A stretch of 32,645 nt of DNA from Treponema sp. (GTDB lineage: Bacteria > Spirochaetota > Spirochaetia > Treponematales > Breznakiellaceae): contig JAIRXN010000122.1 of the NCBI GenBank assembly GCA_031268245.1, positions 1 to 32,645 of the forward strand. Direction: 5' to 3'. A program made the translations under genes and the position numbers. Below the pieces are notes generated by a model, which worked only from the letters and a program-made list of their open reading frames with translations, ran no database searches and was not told the DNA's origin. This document shows positions 20,761 through 28,750 of the stretch, piece after piece; the first letter of the stretch is position 1; each line of letters opens with the position of its first letter.

Positions 20761-22146
20761 ATGAATCATGAAAAAGAAAACGTTTTCACGGGAACAGTGC
20801 AGGGCCGGGAAATAGCCGGTCACGCCGTGGCGGGAGTTGGTCAAAACCTTATTTTTGGCCTGTGGAGCAGCTATATGCTGGTATTCTTTACCGATGTTTT
20901 CGGCATCGCCGGCGGGGTAGCGGGACTGATTATGATGTTCACCCGGATCTGGGACGCGATTAACGATCCCATGATGGGGGTAATCGCGGATCGTACCCGT
21001 ACCCGCTGGGGACGTTACCGGCCCTGGCTTTTGTTCATGGCCCTTCCTGTCGTTTTCTTTCTGGCTCTCAATTTCAGCACCCCCAGCCTTTCCTCGGCCG
21101 GAAAAATCGCATGGGCGGCCATAACCTATGTGTGTATGAGTATGGCCTTTACCGCGGTAGACATACCGTATTGGACCCTCCCCGCGGCAATGACCCAGGA
21201 TGTGGGAAAACGGACCATGATTTACAGTATTTCCCGTACCACTACTACCCTCAGCAGTCTTATTGTGGGAATTGTCGCCATTCCCCTTGTTATGGCTCTG
21301 GGCGGGGGGGATATGGCCCGGGGATATTTTGCTGCCGCCCTTCTGATCGGCTGCCTGGGGGCGGTTCTCTACTTGTGCGGATTCAAACTTGTCCGGGAGC
21401 ATGTGATTTCGCCGCCGCCGGAGAAATTTAATTTTTCCGAAGTGTCCAAGGCCATTTCGCAAAACAAACCCCTTTTGCTGATTCTTATATCAATGATTGT
21501 CGCCAATGGTTTTGCCTTCCTCCGGATGAATCTGATGGTCTACTGGGTACAGTACAATATCGGTTCCCTGGATATGGTGGCGGTGTTCAACCTTGTCTCC
21601 CTGCCGGCCATGCTTTTAGGCATGGTTTTTACCCCCCTCCTCAGCAAAAAATTGGGGCAGAAGGGCATGTTTATCTTTGCCTGTTTATGGGGCGCTGTCA
21701 GCAATTTTGTTTTCTTTTTTGTGGGCTACGGAAACACAATCGCCGCCATGGTCTTGTACTTTTTCACCTCGGTCCCAACCGGCTTTGTCATGGTCCTGGT
21801 TTCCAGCATGATCGCCAATACCATCGAGTATGCGGAGTGGAAAACCGGACAGCGAAGGGAGGGCCTTATCAGTTCTACCCAAACCTTCCTGGCAAAGGTT
21901 AGTATAGCCATCGGCGGCGGCCTGAGCGGCCTCTTGCTCACCATTGTCAACTATCAGCCCAACACGGCCCAGCCCCCGGATACCCTGACGGCCTTCCATA
22001 TCGCCATGACCGCCCTCACCGGGCTCGGCTTCCTGCTCGGCATCATCCCGATGCTCTTTAACGATTTTAATGATAAAAAATATGCGGAGATCACGGCGGA
22101 GCTTCGGCAGCGCCGGGAACAGGCGAAAAAAACACAGGAGGAATAA
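20761..22146 (+). CDS. GPH-family sugar:cation symporter
   Basis: The start is ATG 20761 (MNHEKENVFTG), seven bases after GAGGA; upstream codons read out of the intergenic region. The 461-residue protein has about twelve hydrophobic helices and belongs to the glycoside-pentoside-hexuronide (MelB-like) family. The signature DAINDPMMGVIADRTRTRWGRYRPW holds the two Asp residues that form the cation site in MelB. A second family feature is EYAEWKTGQRREGLISS in the C-terminal half. It sits two bases before the beta-galactosidase gene, so it most likely imports a beta-galactoside or related oligosaccharide with Na+ or H+. Confidence 0.92.
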   Translation: MNHEKENVFTGTVQGREIAGHAVAGVGQNLIFGLWSSYMLVFFTDVFGIAGGVAGLIMMFTRIWDAINDPMMGVIADRTRTRWGRYRPWLLFMALPVVFFLALNFSTPSLSSAGKIAWAAITYVCMSMAFTAVDIPYWTLPAAMTQDVGKRTMIYSISRTTTTLSSLIVGIVAIPLVMALGGGDMARGYFAAALLIGCLGAVLYLCGFKLVREHVISPPPEKFNFSEVSKAISQNKPLLLILISMIVANGFAFLRMNLMVYWVQYNIGSLDMVAVFNLVSLPAMLLGMVFTPLLSKKLGQKGMFIFACLWGAVSNFVFFFVGYGNTIAAMVLYFFTSVPTGFVMVLVSSMIANTIEYAEWKTGQRREGLISSTQTFLAKVSIAIGGGLSGLLLTIVNYQPNTAQPPDTLTAFHIAMTALTGLGFLLGIIPMLFNDFNDKKYAEITAELRQRREQAKKTQEE

Positions 22147-22148
22147 CC

Positions 22149-24632
22149 ATGCGGGAAAAGGTTTTATTTAACGAAGGCTGGCAGTTTTACTACGGCGAGG
22201 CGGGGCCTATCCATAAAACCGTTAAGAAGTCCGGGGGCTTGGGCGGTCTTACCAGCGCCCTTCCGGGGGAACGGGGGGAAGCGGTAAAACTGGGACCGGC
22301 GGGGGAATTTTTTCTCAGCCTCATATCCGCCGGCCCGGAGGATGACGGAAGCGCCCTGCTGCAGATGCTCCTGGGAACCGATCTTAAAGCCTCCCTCGCG
22401 GGGTGGAGGCCGGTGGATCTGCCCCACGACTGGAAAACGGAACTGGAGTATACCCCGGAAAAAAGCGTTTTTATGGCCGGGGCCAAGGAAAACGGGGTGG
22501 GCTATTACCGCAAGGTCTTCTCCCTTGCCCGGGAGGACGAGGGCAGGCATATCGCCGTGGAATTTAACGGCGTCTGCCGTTCCGCCTCGGTCTGGTTTAA
22601 CGGCTGTTTCTTGGGGGATCACTACAGCGGCTACACCAGTTTTAGTTTTGACCTTTCGGACCTGGCGAATTACGGGGACGAGGGGGATAATGTACTCCTG
22701 GTGCGGGTAGACACCACCACCGGGGATGAAGGTTGGTGGTACGAAGGGGCGGGAATCTACCGGGATGTCTATCTCCTCAAGACCAATACCCTCCATGTAG
22801 ATTTCTGGGGGACCTATATCCACCTTGATAAACTGGAGGAAGGTTCCGCCCTGATGATCGTGGAAACCACGGTGGTAAACCGGGATTATAAGCCCCGCGC
22901 CGCCCGGCTGGACACGGTTTTCCTTGATGATCGGGGCGCCAAGGCGGGGGAGGCGGGGACGGACTTCACTCTTGCCCCCCTGGACAGCGTAACCCTCATT
23001 CAAAAAATCACCGTACCAAACCCGCGGTTCTGGTCAACGGAAAGCCCGGTTCTTTACAAGGCCCTGTCCGCCATCAGTGAGGACGGCACTGGCAACCCCG
23101 TTGACAGCTATGAAAGCTCCTTCGGCATCCGTACCCTGGCCTACACCGCTGAGGGCTTGGTGCTCAACGGCAGGCCGATTCCCCTTAAAGGGACCTGTGT
23201 CCATCAGGACTTCGCCGCATTAGGCGTTGCTCTTCCCGTTGGCATTCAGGAATATAAGATACGAAAACTGCTTGAGATGGGGAGCAATGCCTACCGTAGC
23301 GCCCACCATCCGGCGGACCCGGCCCTGCTGGACATTTGCGACCGCCTGGGGATGCTCGTGATGGATGAGAACCGCCTACTCGAAAGCAGTGAACTACGGC
23401 TTGCGGACCTGCGGGATATGGTTAAACGGGACCGCAACCATCCCAGTGTCGTCCTCTGGTCCCTCTGTAACGAGGAGATGATTGGCGGCAGTTCCCCTGC
23501 GGTAAGGATGCTACGGCATCTGGCAAACGAGGTCCGCCGGCTGGACAGGACCCGCCCGGTAGTATCGGCAGAGTTAATCCCGCCAGGGGGGGCTCTGAAT
23601 CCCGAATATTTCAAGATATTTGATGTCCTGGGGTTGAATTATCCTGAGTCGCCCCTGACGGGAGATAATCTTTCCAAGATCAAGGCGGCCTGCCCCGAAG
23701 GCTGTTATCTTAATTCCGAAACCGCTTCGTATTTTTCCACCCGGGGCGCGTATTCCGACGATTGGGAACGCTGCCAAAACAACAACTTTGGTTCTCGTTT
23801 TTCCATGATGAGCCCCGGTAAAGACATTAAAGATCCCATCGGAGCGGGGGGCACCGCGCGGCCTGAAGATGCCCTGGGCTTTTATGCCGCCAATCCTTAT
23901 ACCGGCGGGGTGTTTATATGGACCGGTTTTGACTACCGGGGTGAACCTTCGCCTTTCCTCTGGCCGGCGATCAGTTCCCAGTTCGGCATCATGGATACCT
24001 GCGGATTCCCCAAAGATTATTACTACTACTACAAAGCCCATTGGACCACCCGACCCCTGATCCACGTCATGCCCCACTGGACCTGGCCCGGCAAGGAAGG
24101 AGAAACCCTGCGGCTGCGGGTTTTCTCCAACTGCGAGGAAGCAGAGATCCTGGTAAACGGTCTTTCAGCGGGACGAAAGCCCTGCGGTTCCGACTGGACG
24201 GAATGGGAACTGCCCTACGCTCCCGGGACTCTGGAAGCGGTGGCTTACCGGAACGAAAAAGAAGCGGCCCGGGAGATTCACCGGACCGCCGGAGCCCCGG
24301 CGGCATTGGTTCTTGAGCCTGAAGGCTGGACGGAACCCCTGCTGCGGGCCGGGGCTGCAGCGGTGATTTCGGTCTCCGTGCTGGACGGGGAAGGGAATCC
24401 CGTGCCTACCGCGGATAGCAGCATTACCTTTGAGCTAATCGGGGACGGCAGGCTCTTGGGCCTTGGCAACGGCGACCCCGCGGATCACAGCGCCGATGCC
24501 TACCCGGTCCGCCGGCTTTTTGCGGGCAAGGCGGCGGCGGTTATTCAAGCCGGGACCGGAAAAGACCGCCTGGTCCTCAAAGCCTCCTCCCCCGGCCTTG
24601 CCGGGGCCGCTCTGGAGATCACCGTGCGCTAG
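22149..24632 (+). CDS. Glycoside hydrolase family 2 beta-galactosidase
   Basis: This 827-residue enzyme lacks a signal peptide and so acts in the cytoplasm on sugar brought in by the symporter. It shows the GH2 order: an N-terminal jelly roll (WRPVDLPHDW, GVGYYRKVF, FNGVCRSASVWFNG), an immunoglobulin-like domain (NPRFWSTESPVLY), the catalytic barrel, and a C-terminal part with VMPHWTWPGKEGE typical of DUF4982-containing beta-galactosidases. Glu442 in SLCNEEM is the acid/base and Glu524 in NSETAS the nucleophile. Residues about 20-85 are an unusual insertion between the first strand and WRPVDLPHDW. AGGAGG overlaps the end of the symporter gene. Beta-glucuronidase or mannosidase activity is possible but less likely. 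Confidence 0.9.
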   Translation: MREKVLFNEGWQFYYGEAGPIHKTVKKSGGLGGLTSALPGERGEAVKLGPAGEFFLSLISAGPEDDGSALLQMLLGTDLKASLAGWRPVDLPHDWKTELEYTPEKSVFMAGAKENGVGYYRKVFSLAREDEGRHIAVEFNGVCRSASVWFNGCFLGDHYSGYTSFSFDLSDLANYGDEGDNVLLVRVDTTTGDEGWWYEGAGIYRDVYLLKTNTLHVDFWGTYIHLDKLEEGSALMIVETTVVNRDYKPRAARLDTVFLDDRGAKAGEAGTDFTLAPLDSVTLIQKITVPNPRFWSTESPVLYKALSAISEDGTGNPVDSYESSFGIRTLAYTAEGLVLNGRPIPLKGTCVHQDFAALGVALPVGIQEYKIRKLLEMGSNAYRSAHHPADPALLDICDRLGMLVMDENRLLESSELRLADLRDMVKRDRNHPSVVLWSLCNEEMIGGSSPAVRMLRHLANEVRRLDRTRPVVSAELIPPGGALNPEYFKIFDVLGLNYPESPLTGDNLSKIKAACPEGCYLNSETASYFSTRGAYSDDWERCQNNNFGSRFSMMSPGKDIKDPIGAGGTARPEDALGFYAANPYTGGVFIWTGFDYRGEPSPFLWPAISSQFGIMDTCGFPKDYYYYYKAHWTTRPLIHVMPHWTWPGKEGETLRLRVFSNCEEAEILVNGLSAGRKPCGSDWTEWELPYAPGTLEAVAYRNEKEAAREIHRTAGAPAALVLEPEGWTEPLLRAGAAAVISVSVLDGEGNPVPTADSSITFELIGDGRLLGLGNGDPADHSADAYPVRRLFAGKAAAVIQAGTGKDRLVLKASSPGLAGAALEITVR

Positions 24633-24640
24633 TACCATAC

Positions 24641-24666
24641 CGCTGATTAGCGTCATTTAATCAGCG
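24641..24666. terminator. Hairpin between the convergent beta-galactosidase and recR genes
   Basis: CGCTGATTA (24641-24649) and TAATCAGCG (24658-24666) form a perfect 9-bp stem with an 8-base loop. It lies between convergent genes and may stop transcription in both directions, though the T-runs are poor. Confidence 0.6.
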
Positions 24667-24671
24667 TTGCC

Positions 24672-25289
24672 CTAGACCTTTATCCGGCCGCGGAAACTCC
24701 GGGAGAGCGTAAGGCGGTCGGCATATTCGAGGTCTCCTCCCACGGGGAGGCCCGAGGCAAGGCGGCTGACTTCCACGGGATAATCTTTCAGGATCTTCTG
24801 TAAGTAGAGAGCTGTGGTATCCCCTTCAACAGTGGGATTAAGGGCGAGGATCAGTTCCTCTACGGCGCCTGAACGGATTCTGGAAAGGAGTTGTCCAATA
24901 GAGAGCTTGTCCGGGCCGACACCATCCAGGGGGGCGATAAGGCCGCCCAGTACATGGAAGAGGCCCCTGAATTCGGCAGAAGTACCGTTTCCGAAGGATT
25001 CTTCGATAACCCGTACATCCTGAGCCCTTTCCACCACACAGATAACTGAACTGTCGCGGCCGGGATCGCTGCAGACCGGGCAGGGGTCGGTTTCGGTAAA
25101 ACTGCCGCAGACCGAACAGCGGCGGATGGCTGCGTGGAATCCCGCCAGTTCCTCTGCCAGCATGCGGGCATAGGCCGGATCTGCGTCGAGAATGTAGTAT
25201 GCCATGCGGCCGGCGCTTTTCTTTCCAACGCCGGGCAGCCTTGACAGTAAAGCTACCAGCCGTTCAATAGCATTCCGTGCATCGTTCAT
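24672..25289 (-). CDS. recR: Recombination mediator protein RecR
   Basis: This 205-residue protein acts with RecF and RecO to load RecA at gapped DNA. The N-terminal helix-hairpin-helix (LLSRLPGVGKKSAGRMAYYIL) is followed by a four-cysteine zinc finger (CSVCGSFTETDPCPVC) and a Toprim domain (VICVVERAQDVRVIE, then LALNPTVEGDTTALYL). The C-terminus LASGLPVGGDLEYADRLTLSRSFRGR is standard. The ATG overlaps the ybaB stop as ATGA. It is the last gene of the SRP RNA-dnaX-ybaB-recR block. Confidence 0.97.
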   Translation of the reverse strand: MNDARNAIERLVALLSRLPGVGKKSAGRMAYYILDADPAYARMLAEELAGFHAAIRRCSVCGSFTETDPCPVCSDPGRDSSVICVVERAQDVRVIEESFGNGTSAEFRGLFHVLGGLIAPLDGVGPDKLSIGQLLSRIRSGAVEELILALNPTVEGDTTALYLQKILKDYPVEVSRLASGLPVGGDLEYADRLTLSRSFRGRIKV

Positions 25290-25621
25290 AGGCTTCCCGG
25301 AAAACCGGGCATATTCCCCGGAATACCAAGGCTGCCTGCCATGGCGCCCATTTCACTGTTGATCTCCTCCCGTATTTTTTCCATGGCGCTGTTAAAGGCA
25401 GCCGCAACAAGATCCTGTAGCATTTCAATATTATCGGGATTGACCGCCTCGGGGGCGATTCTTACCGCCTGGATCTCCATCTTACCGTTGATGTCGATCT
25501 CTACCATGCCGCCTCCCACGGAACCGGTGGCGCTGATACCTGCCAGTTTTTCCTGAAAGACATTCATCTGTTCCTTCAGCTTTTGGGCATTGTTAAGAAG
25601 ATCAAAAGGATTAATGTTCAT
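25286..25621 (-). CDS. YbaB/EbfC-family nucleoid-associated protein
   Basis: This 111-residue protein binds DNA as a dimer and is thought to help organise the nucleoid. It has the family layout: an N-terminal helix (NPFDLLNNAQKLKEQMNVFQEKL), a central sheet (ATGSVGGGMVEIDINGKMEIQAVRIAPE) and a C-terminal helix (MLQDLVAAAFNSAMEKIREE). Its ATG lies 11 bases inside the end of dnaX, with AAGGAG before it, and it overlaps recR by four bases. This tight order is conserved in many bacteria. Confidence 0.93.
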   Translation of the reverse strand: MNINPFDLLNNAQKLKEQMNVFQEKLAGISATGSVGGGMVEIDINGKMEIQAVRIAPEAVNPDNIEMLQDLVAAAFNSAMEKIREEINSEMGAMAGSLGIPGNMPGFPGSL

Positions 25622-27326
25622 CGGTTCTCCTTGAAACTATGGTGCCTTCAAACATGCGGAGTACACGTTCCGCCTGGGGCGGTATCGCCTGTGTTCTCCC
25701 TGTCTGTGATTCGGCAGAATTACTGTCATGTTCAACGGTATACTCCGTCCCGGATCCGCCCTGCGAAACTGCGCTGTCCGGCGGCGGAAAGCCTTCGCTC
25801 TCTTCGGCTTGCCCGGCGGCAGATTCCGGCCTGACAACATCATCCCAGAGGGGCGGCTCATCATCGGTTTCTTCTTCCTGCCTGTTTCCCCATTCCGGCA
25901 CTGCCGCAATACCGTCTTTTTTCCGGGAAGCCATCAGCCGCTTAAAGCTTTCTGTCAATGCTCCGGGGCGGTCGAAACTTATCGCTCCGCCGTCTGCGGC
26001 TTCCGGCAGGGAAGATTCGGTTTTCCGGGGCCCGGCGGAAGCCCCATTAGCTAAAGGGAGCGGGCCTCCTGTGTCCGCGGCAGCACGGCCGCCGGCAGTA
26101 TTACTGTTGACAGCAGTACTGCTGCCGGGAGGGGTTCCTCCGGAACCCGCGTCTTTCGCATTAAGCGCCCGCCTGGCCTCTTCAAGGGCAGCCAGCATCT
26201 CTGCCGGAGAAACCCAATCCTTGAGACGGCTGAGTCTTGAAACCGCCGTTTCAAGATCAAATCGCGGGGAAAGTGTATAACGGATATCCCGGTAACAGTC
26301 CAGGAGTATTCTGAGGGCTTCCTCAATCCGGGTGGAATCAAGGCTCTCCAGAACCTGTGCGGAGAAACGCTCCTTCCCGGCGCCCAGCAGCGCTTCCCTG
26401 GTAACACCGTTCTTTAAGAGGAGAAGACTCCTGTAATACCCTGCAAGATCTATGATGAACTGTTCAATGGCTATTCCGCCCGAGAGGGCTTCATCGGTCA
26501 GGTTGAAAGCCCCGGACGTATCCCCTGCGGCGCAGGCTTCAGCCAGAGCATTGAGCTTTTCCAGCCCCAGCAGCCCCAGCTTTTCCCGGATAAGGGCGGT
26601 CTTGATATGCCCTTCCGAAAAAGAAACTACCTGATCGAAGAGGGTAAAGGCATCCCGCAGGCTCCCGCCGCTTTCTCTGGCGATCCAGAAGAGGGCTTCT
26701 TCCTCCGCCTCAATGCCCATGCCGCCGCAGATCTGTTTGAGAAGACCCTGAATCGTTTCGATGGGGATCAGCCTGAAGTTGAACTGCTGGCAACGACTCT
26801 TGATCGTGGCCGGCACCTTGTGGATTTCTGTAGTGGCAAAAATAAAGACAATGTAGGAGGGAGGCTCTTCTATGGTTTTGAGCAGGGCATTAAAGGCGTT
26901 GTTGCTGAGCATGTGAACTTCGTCGATGATGTAGACCTTGTAGCGCCCCGCATTGGGAGGAAAGAGAACCTCATCCTTGATCTGCCTTACATCGTTAACC
27001 GATGTATTGCTGGCTCCGTCAATTTCGATAACATCAAGGCTTGTACCCGTCCGGATCTCGGAGCAGGCGGAACATACCCCGCAGGGACTTGCGGTAGGGC
27101 CCTTTTCGCAGTTGAGGGATCGGGCCAGAATACGGGCGGCGCTGGTTTTTCCACAACCCCGGGGCCCCGAAAAGAGGTACGCATGGGCAATCCTGCCCGA
27201 TTCCAGGGAATTTTTGAGTGTGGAAACCACAAACTCCTGACCCGCAAGCTCGTCAAGGCTCTGTGGCCGGTATTTGGTGGCTGTTACTTCATATTTCCCG
27301 CTGCCGGGTAGGACTGCTGTTTCCAT
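25611..27326 (-). CDS. dnaX: DNA polymerase III subunit tau
   Basis: The start is ATG 27326 (METAVLPGSGKYEV), giving 571 residues. The GTG at 27359 is excluded because it lies inside the SRP RNA. The protein is the clamp-loader ATPase: Walker A GPRGCGKTS, zinc site CEKGPTASPCGVCSAC, Walker B VYIIDEVHML, sensor FIFATTE, and the SRC motif KSRCQQFNFR. After about residue 370 a low-complexity Ser/Gly/Pro/Glu linker and a divergent C-terminus follow. A run of six A (25917-25922, minus strand) could allow a short gamma-like product, but the slip site is imperfect. There is no strong SD; GGCGGG upstream belongs to the SRP RNA closing stem. Confidence 0.94.
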   Translation of the reverse strand: METAVLPGSGKYEVTATKYRPQSLDELAGQEFVVSTLKNSLESGRIAHAYLFSGPRGCGKTSAARILARSLNCEKGPTASPCGVCSACSEIRTGTSLDVIEIDGASNTSVNDVRQIKDEVLFPPNAGRYKVYIIDEVHMLSNNAFNALLKTIEEPPSYIVFIFATTEIHKVPATIKSRCQQFNFRLIPIETIQGLLKQICGGMGIEAEEEALFWIARESGGSLRDAFTLFDQVVSFSEGHIKTALIREKLGLLGLEKLNALAEACAAGDTSGAFNLTDEALSGGIAIEQFIIDLAGYYRSLLLLKNGVTREALLGAGKERFSAQVLESLDSTRIEEALRILLDCYRDIRYTLSPRFDLETAVSRLSRLKDWVSPAEMLAALEEARRALNAKDAGSGGTPPGSSTAVNSNTAGGRAAADTGGPLPLANGASAGPRKTESSLPEAADGGAISFDRPGALTESFKRLMASRKKDGIAAVPEWGNRQEEETDDEPPLWDDVVRPESAAGQAEESEGFPPPDSAVSQGGSGTEYTVEHDSNSAESQTGRTQAIPPQAERVLRMFEGTIVSRRTDEH

Positions 27327-27339
27327 ACTGTTCAAAAAT

Positions 27340-27445
27340 CCCGCCGCCAGGATGATCACGGCGCAGGGAACCCTCGCTTACCGTTGCTTCCTTCCGGATC
27401 TGGCGGAGTTGGGCGCAGCCCCCTCGCATGGTTCCTGGCGGCGGG
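27340..27445 (-). ncRNA. ffs: Signal recognition particle RNA (4.5S type)
   Basis: The minus strand holds the conserved SRP core GATCCGGAAGGAAGCAA (27400-27384), with the GGAA tetraloop and the asymmetric loop AAGCA bound by Ffh. The ends pair over 13 bases: CCCGCCGCCAGGA (27445-27433) with TCCTGGCGGCGGG (27352-27340), giving a ~106-nucleotide hairpin of the small bacterial type. ATTTTT follows directly. Placement immediately upstream of dnaX-ybaB-recR matches the order in Bacillus subtilis (scr-dnaX). Exact ends are inferred from the pairing. Confidence 0.93.
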
Positions 27446-27451
27446 AATTTT

Positions 27452-27460
27452 ATCATAACA
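27452..27460 (-). promoter_or_regulatory. Extended -10 promoter of the SRP RNA
   Basis: On the minus strand TGT-TATGAT is an extended -10 box. Its last base (27452) is seven bases before 27445, the predicted first nucleotide of the SRP RNA. The -35 position (TAGCGG) is poor. Confidence 0.6.
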
Positions 27461-27463
27461 GGA

Positions 27464-27491
27464 TTGAAGAAAAGCCGCTAGCCTGTATCAT
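27464..27491 (+). promoter_or_regulatory. Promoter of dinB
   Basis: TTGAAG (27464-27469), a 16-base spacer and TATCAT (27486-27491) form a plausible plus-strand promoter back to back with the SRP RNA promoter. The dinB ATG at 27499 starts eight bases after the -10, so the message would be leaderless. A LexA-type operator was not identified. Confidence 0.5.
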
Positions 27492-27498
27492 GATATAC

Positions 27499-28716
27499 AT
27501 GAACTGCTTTATACATGCAGACCTTGACGCATTCTATGCCTCGGTAGAACAGCTCGATCATCCGGAATACCGGGGGAAGCCCGTCATTGTGGGCGGCCTT
27601 CCCGGAGACCGGCGCAGCGTAGTGTCCACCGCCTCCTACGAAGCGAGGGTTTTCGGCGTCCATTCTGCCATGCCCATTGTCCAGGCCTACAAGCTCTGTC
27701 CGGGCGGCATATATCTGCGGGGCAGGATGGCCCGTTACCGGGAAAAATCCGCTGTGGTCATGGAAATTTTTTCGGATTTTTCTTTTAATGTTCAACAGCT
27801 TTCCATAGATGAAGCGTTTTTGGATATCAGCGGCGCCGAACGCGTGCTGGGCCCTCCTGCCGAAGCCGCAAGAAAACTCAAGGAGACGGTACACCAAAAA
27901 ACAGGGCTGACTCTTTCTGTCGGACTTGCCTCCAACAAGTATATTGCAAAGATCGCCTCGGGCATGTCCAAGCCGGACGGCTGTTTTATTATTCCACCCG
28001 GCGGGGAAGAACAGTTTATGCGATCTCTTCCTGTAGGCAAGATCTGGGGAGCGGGAGAAAAAACACAGGAACTGTTCAGGAAACACGGCTTCAAAACAGG
28101 AGAAGATATTTACTGCCTTCCGCTTGACAGTCTTACTGCAATTTTTGGTAATGCATTCGGCAATTTCCTGTATCGTGCCGTCAGGGGGGAAGGAGCGGCA
28201 AGCTTTGATGAAGAACGGGGCAGCCATTCGATGAGCAGCGAACGGACTTTCCCATACGATCTCTATGATGAGTTCACCATAGAGACTGCCCTGTTTGATA
28301 TTTGCCAGAATCTTATGTTCAGGCTTTTAGACCTCCACTGGCAGAGCCGCACGGTTGCCTTAAAAATCCGCTATGAAGATTTTTCCACGGAAAACGCCCG
28401 GGAAACCTTCTCAAGTCCCGTATCAACGATGAATGAACTGTATGAACGTATTCTGGACCTCTTCCGTAAAAAATACAGGGCCGGCAGAGGCATACGTCTG
28501 ATCGGCGCAGGGCTCTTGAACCTTGAAACCGGGCAGGGCGCCCGCCAAAACGAGTTGTTTGATGATGAGGAAGAAAAAGAGAGGCGGCTTGAAGAGGCAA
28601 TCCTCAAAATCAATCATAAATTTCCCGAAGCAGCCCTGAAACGGGGCCGTTCCTGGCTGGCCCAGTCTTCCGCCGCGGCGGGAACACCCAACGCCGGGCC
28701 CGGTATGCAGGATTGA
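27499..28716 (+). CDS. dinB: DNA polymerase IV (Y-family)
   Basis: I start at ATG 27499 (MNCFIHADLDAF), giving 405 residues; frames further upstream cross the antisense of the SRP RNA. This is an error-prone translesion polymerase. Catalytic motifs are HADLDAFYASVE (Asp8), STASYEARVFGVHSAMP and SIDEAFLDISG. The palm and fingers are followed by LSVGLASNKYIAKIAS, the thumb helix-hairpin region (VGKIWGAGEKTQELF) and a little-finger domain. QNELFDDEE near the C-terminus fits the QxxLF sliding-clamp binding motif. No SD is visible. ATG 27490 is an alternative start. Confidence 0.95.
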   Translation: MNCFIHADLDAFYASVEQLDHPEYRGKPVIVGGLPGDRRSVVSTASYEARVFGVHSAMPIVQAYKLCPGGIYLRGRMARYREKSAVVMEIFSDFSFNVQQLSIDEAFLDISGAERVLGPPAEAARKLKETVHQKTGLTLSVGLASNKYIAKIASGMSKPDGCFIIPPGGEEQFMRSLPVGKIWGAGEKTQELFRKHGFKTGEDIYCLPLDSLTAIFGNAFGNFLYRAVRGEGAASFDEERGSHSMSSERTFPYDLYDEFTIETALFDICQNLMFRLLDLHWQSRTVALKIRYEDFSTENARETFSSPVSTMNELYERILDLFRKKYRAGRGIRLIGAGLLNLETGQGARQNELFDDEEEKERRLEEAILKINHKFPEAALKRGRSWLAQSSAAAGTPNAGPGMQD

Positions 28717-28741
28717 CAACTCCGTTCATTTGTACTAGAGT
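28713..28741 (+). promoter_or_regulatory. Promoter of the NYN-CSD gene
   Basis: A perfect -35 TTGACA (28713-28718), overlapping the dinB stop codon, is followed after 17 bases by TAGAGT (28736-28741), four of six matches to the -10. The ATG at 28751 would follow a leader of about three bases. Confidence 0.55.
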
Positions 28742-28750
28742 AATGGAATA

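Noticed and set aside
25911-25925. Possible programmed -1 frameshift in dnaX that would make a gamma subunit
   Set aside because: The run of six A reads CGG AAA AAA GAC in frame, which is not the A-AAA-AAG heptamer used in E. coli, and I see no clear stimulating hairpin. The -1 frame would end after about 18 codons, so it is not impossible, but the evidence is too weak.
27327-27359. GTG start for dnaX at 27359
   Set aside because: This codon lies inside the SRP RNA 3' arm; starting at ATG 27326 gives the normal family N-terminus.
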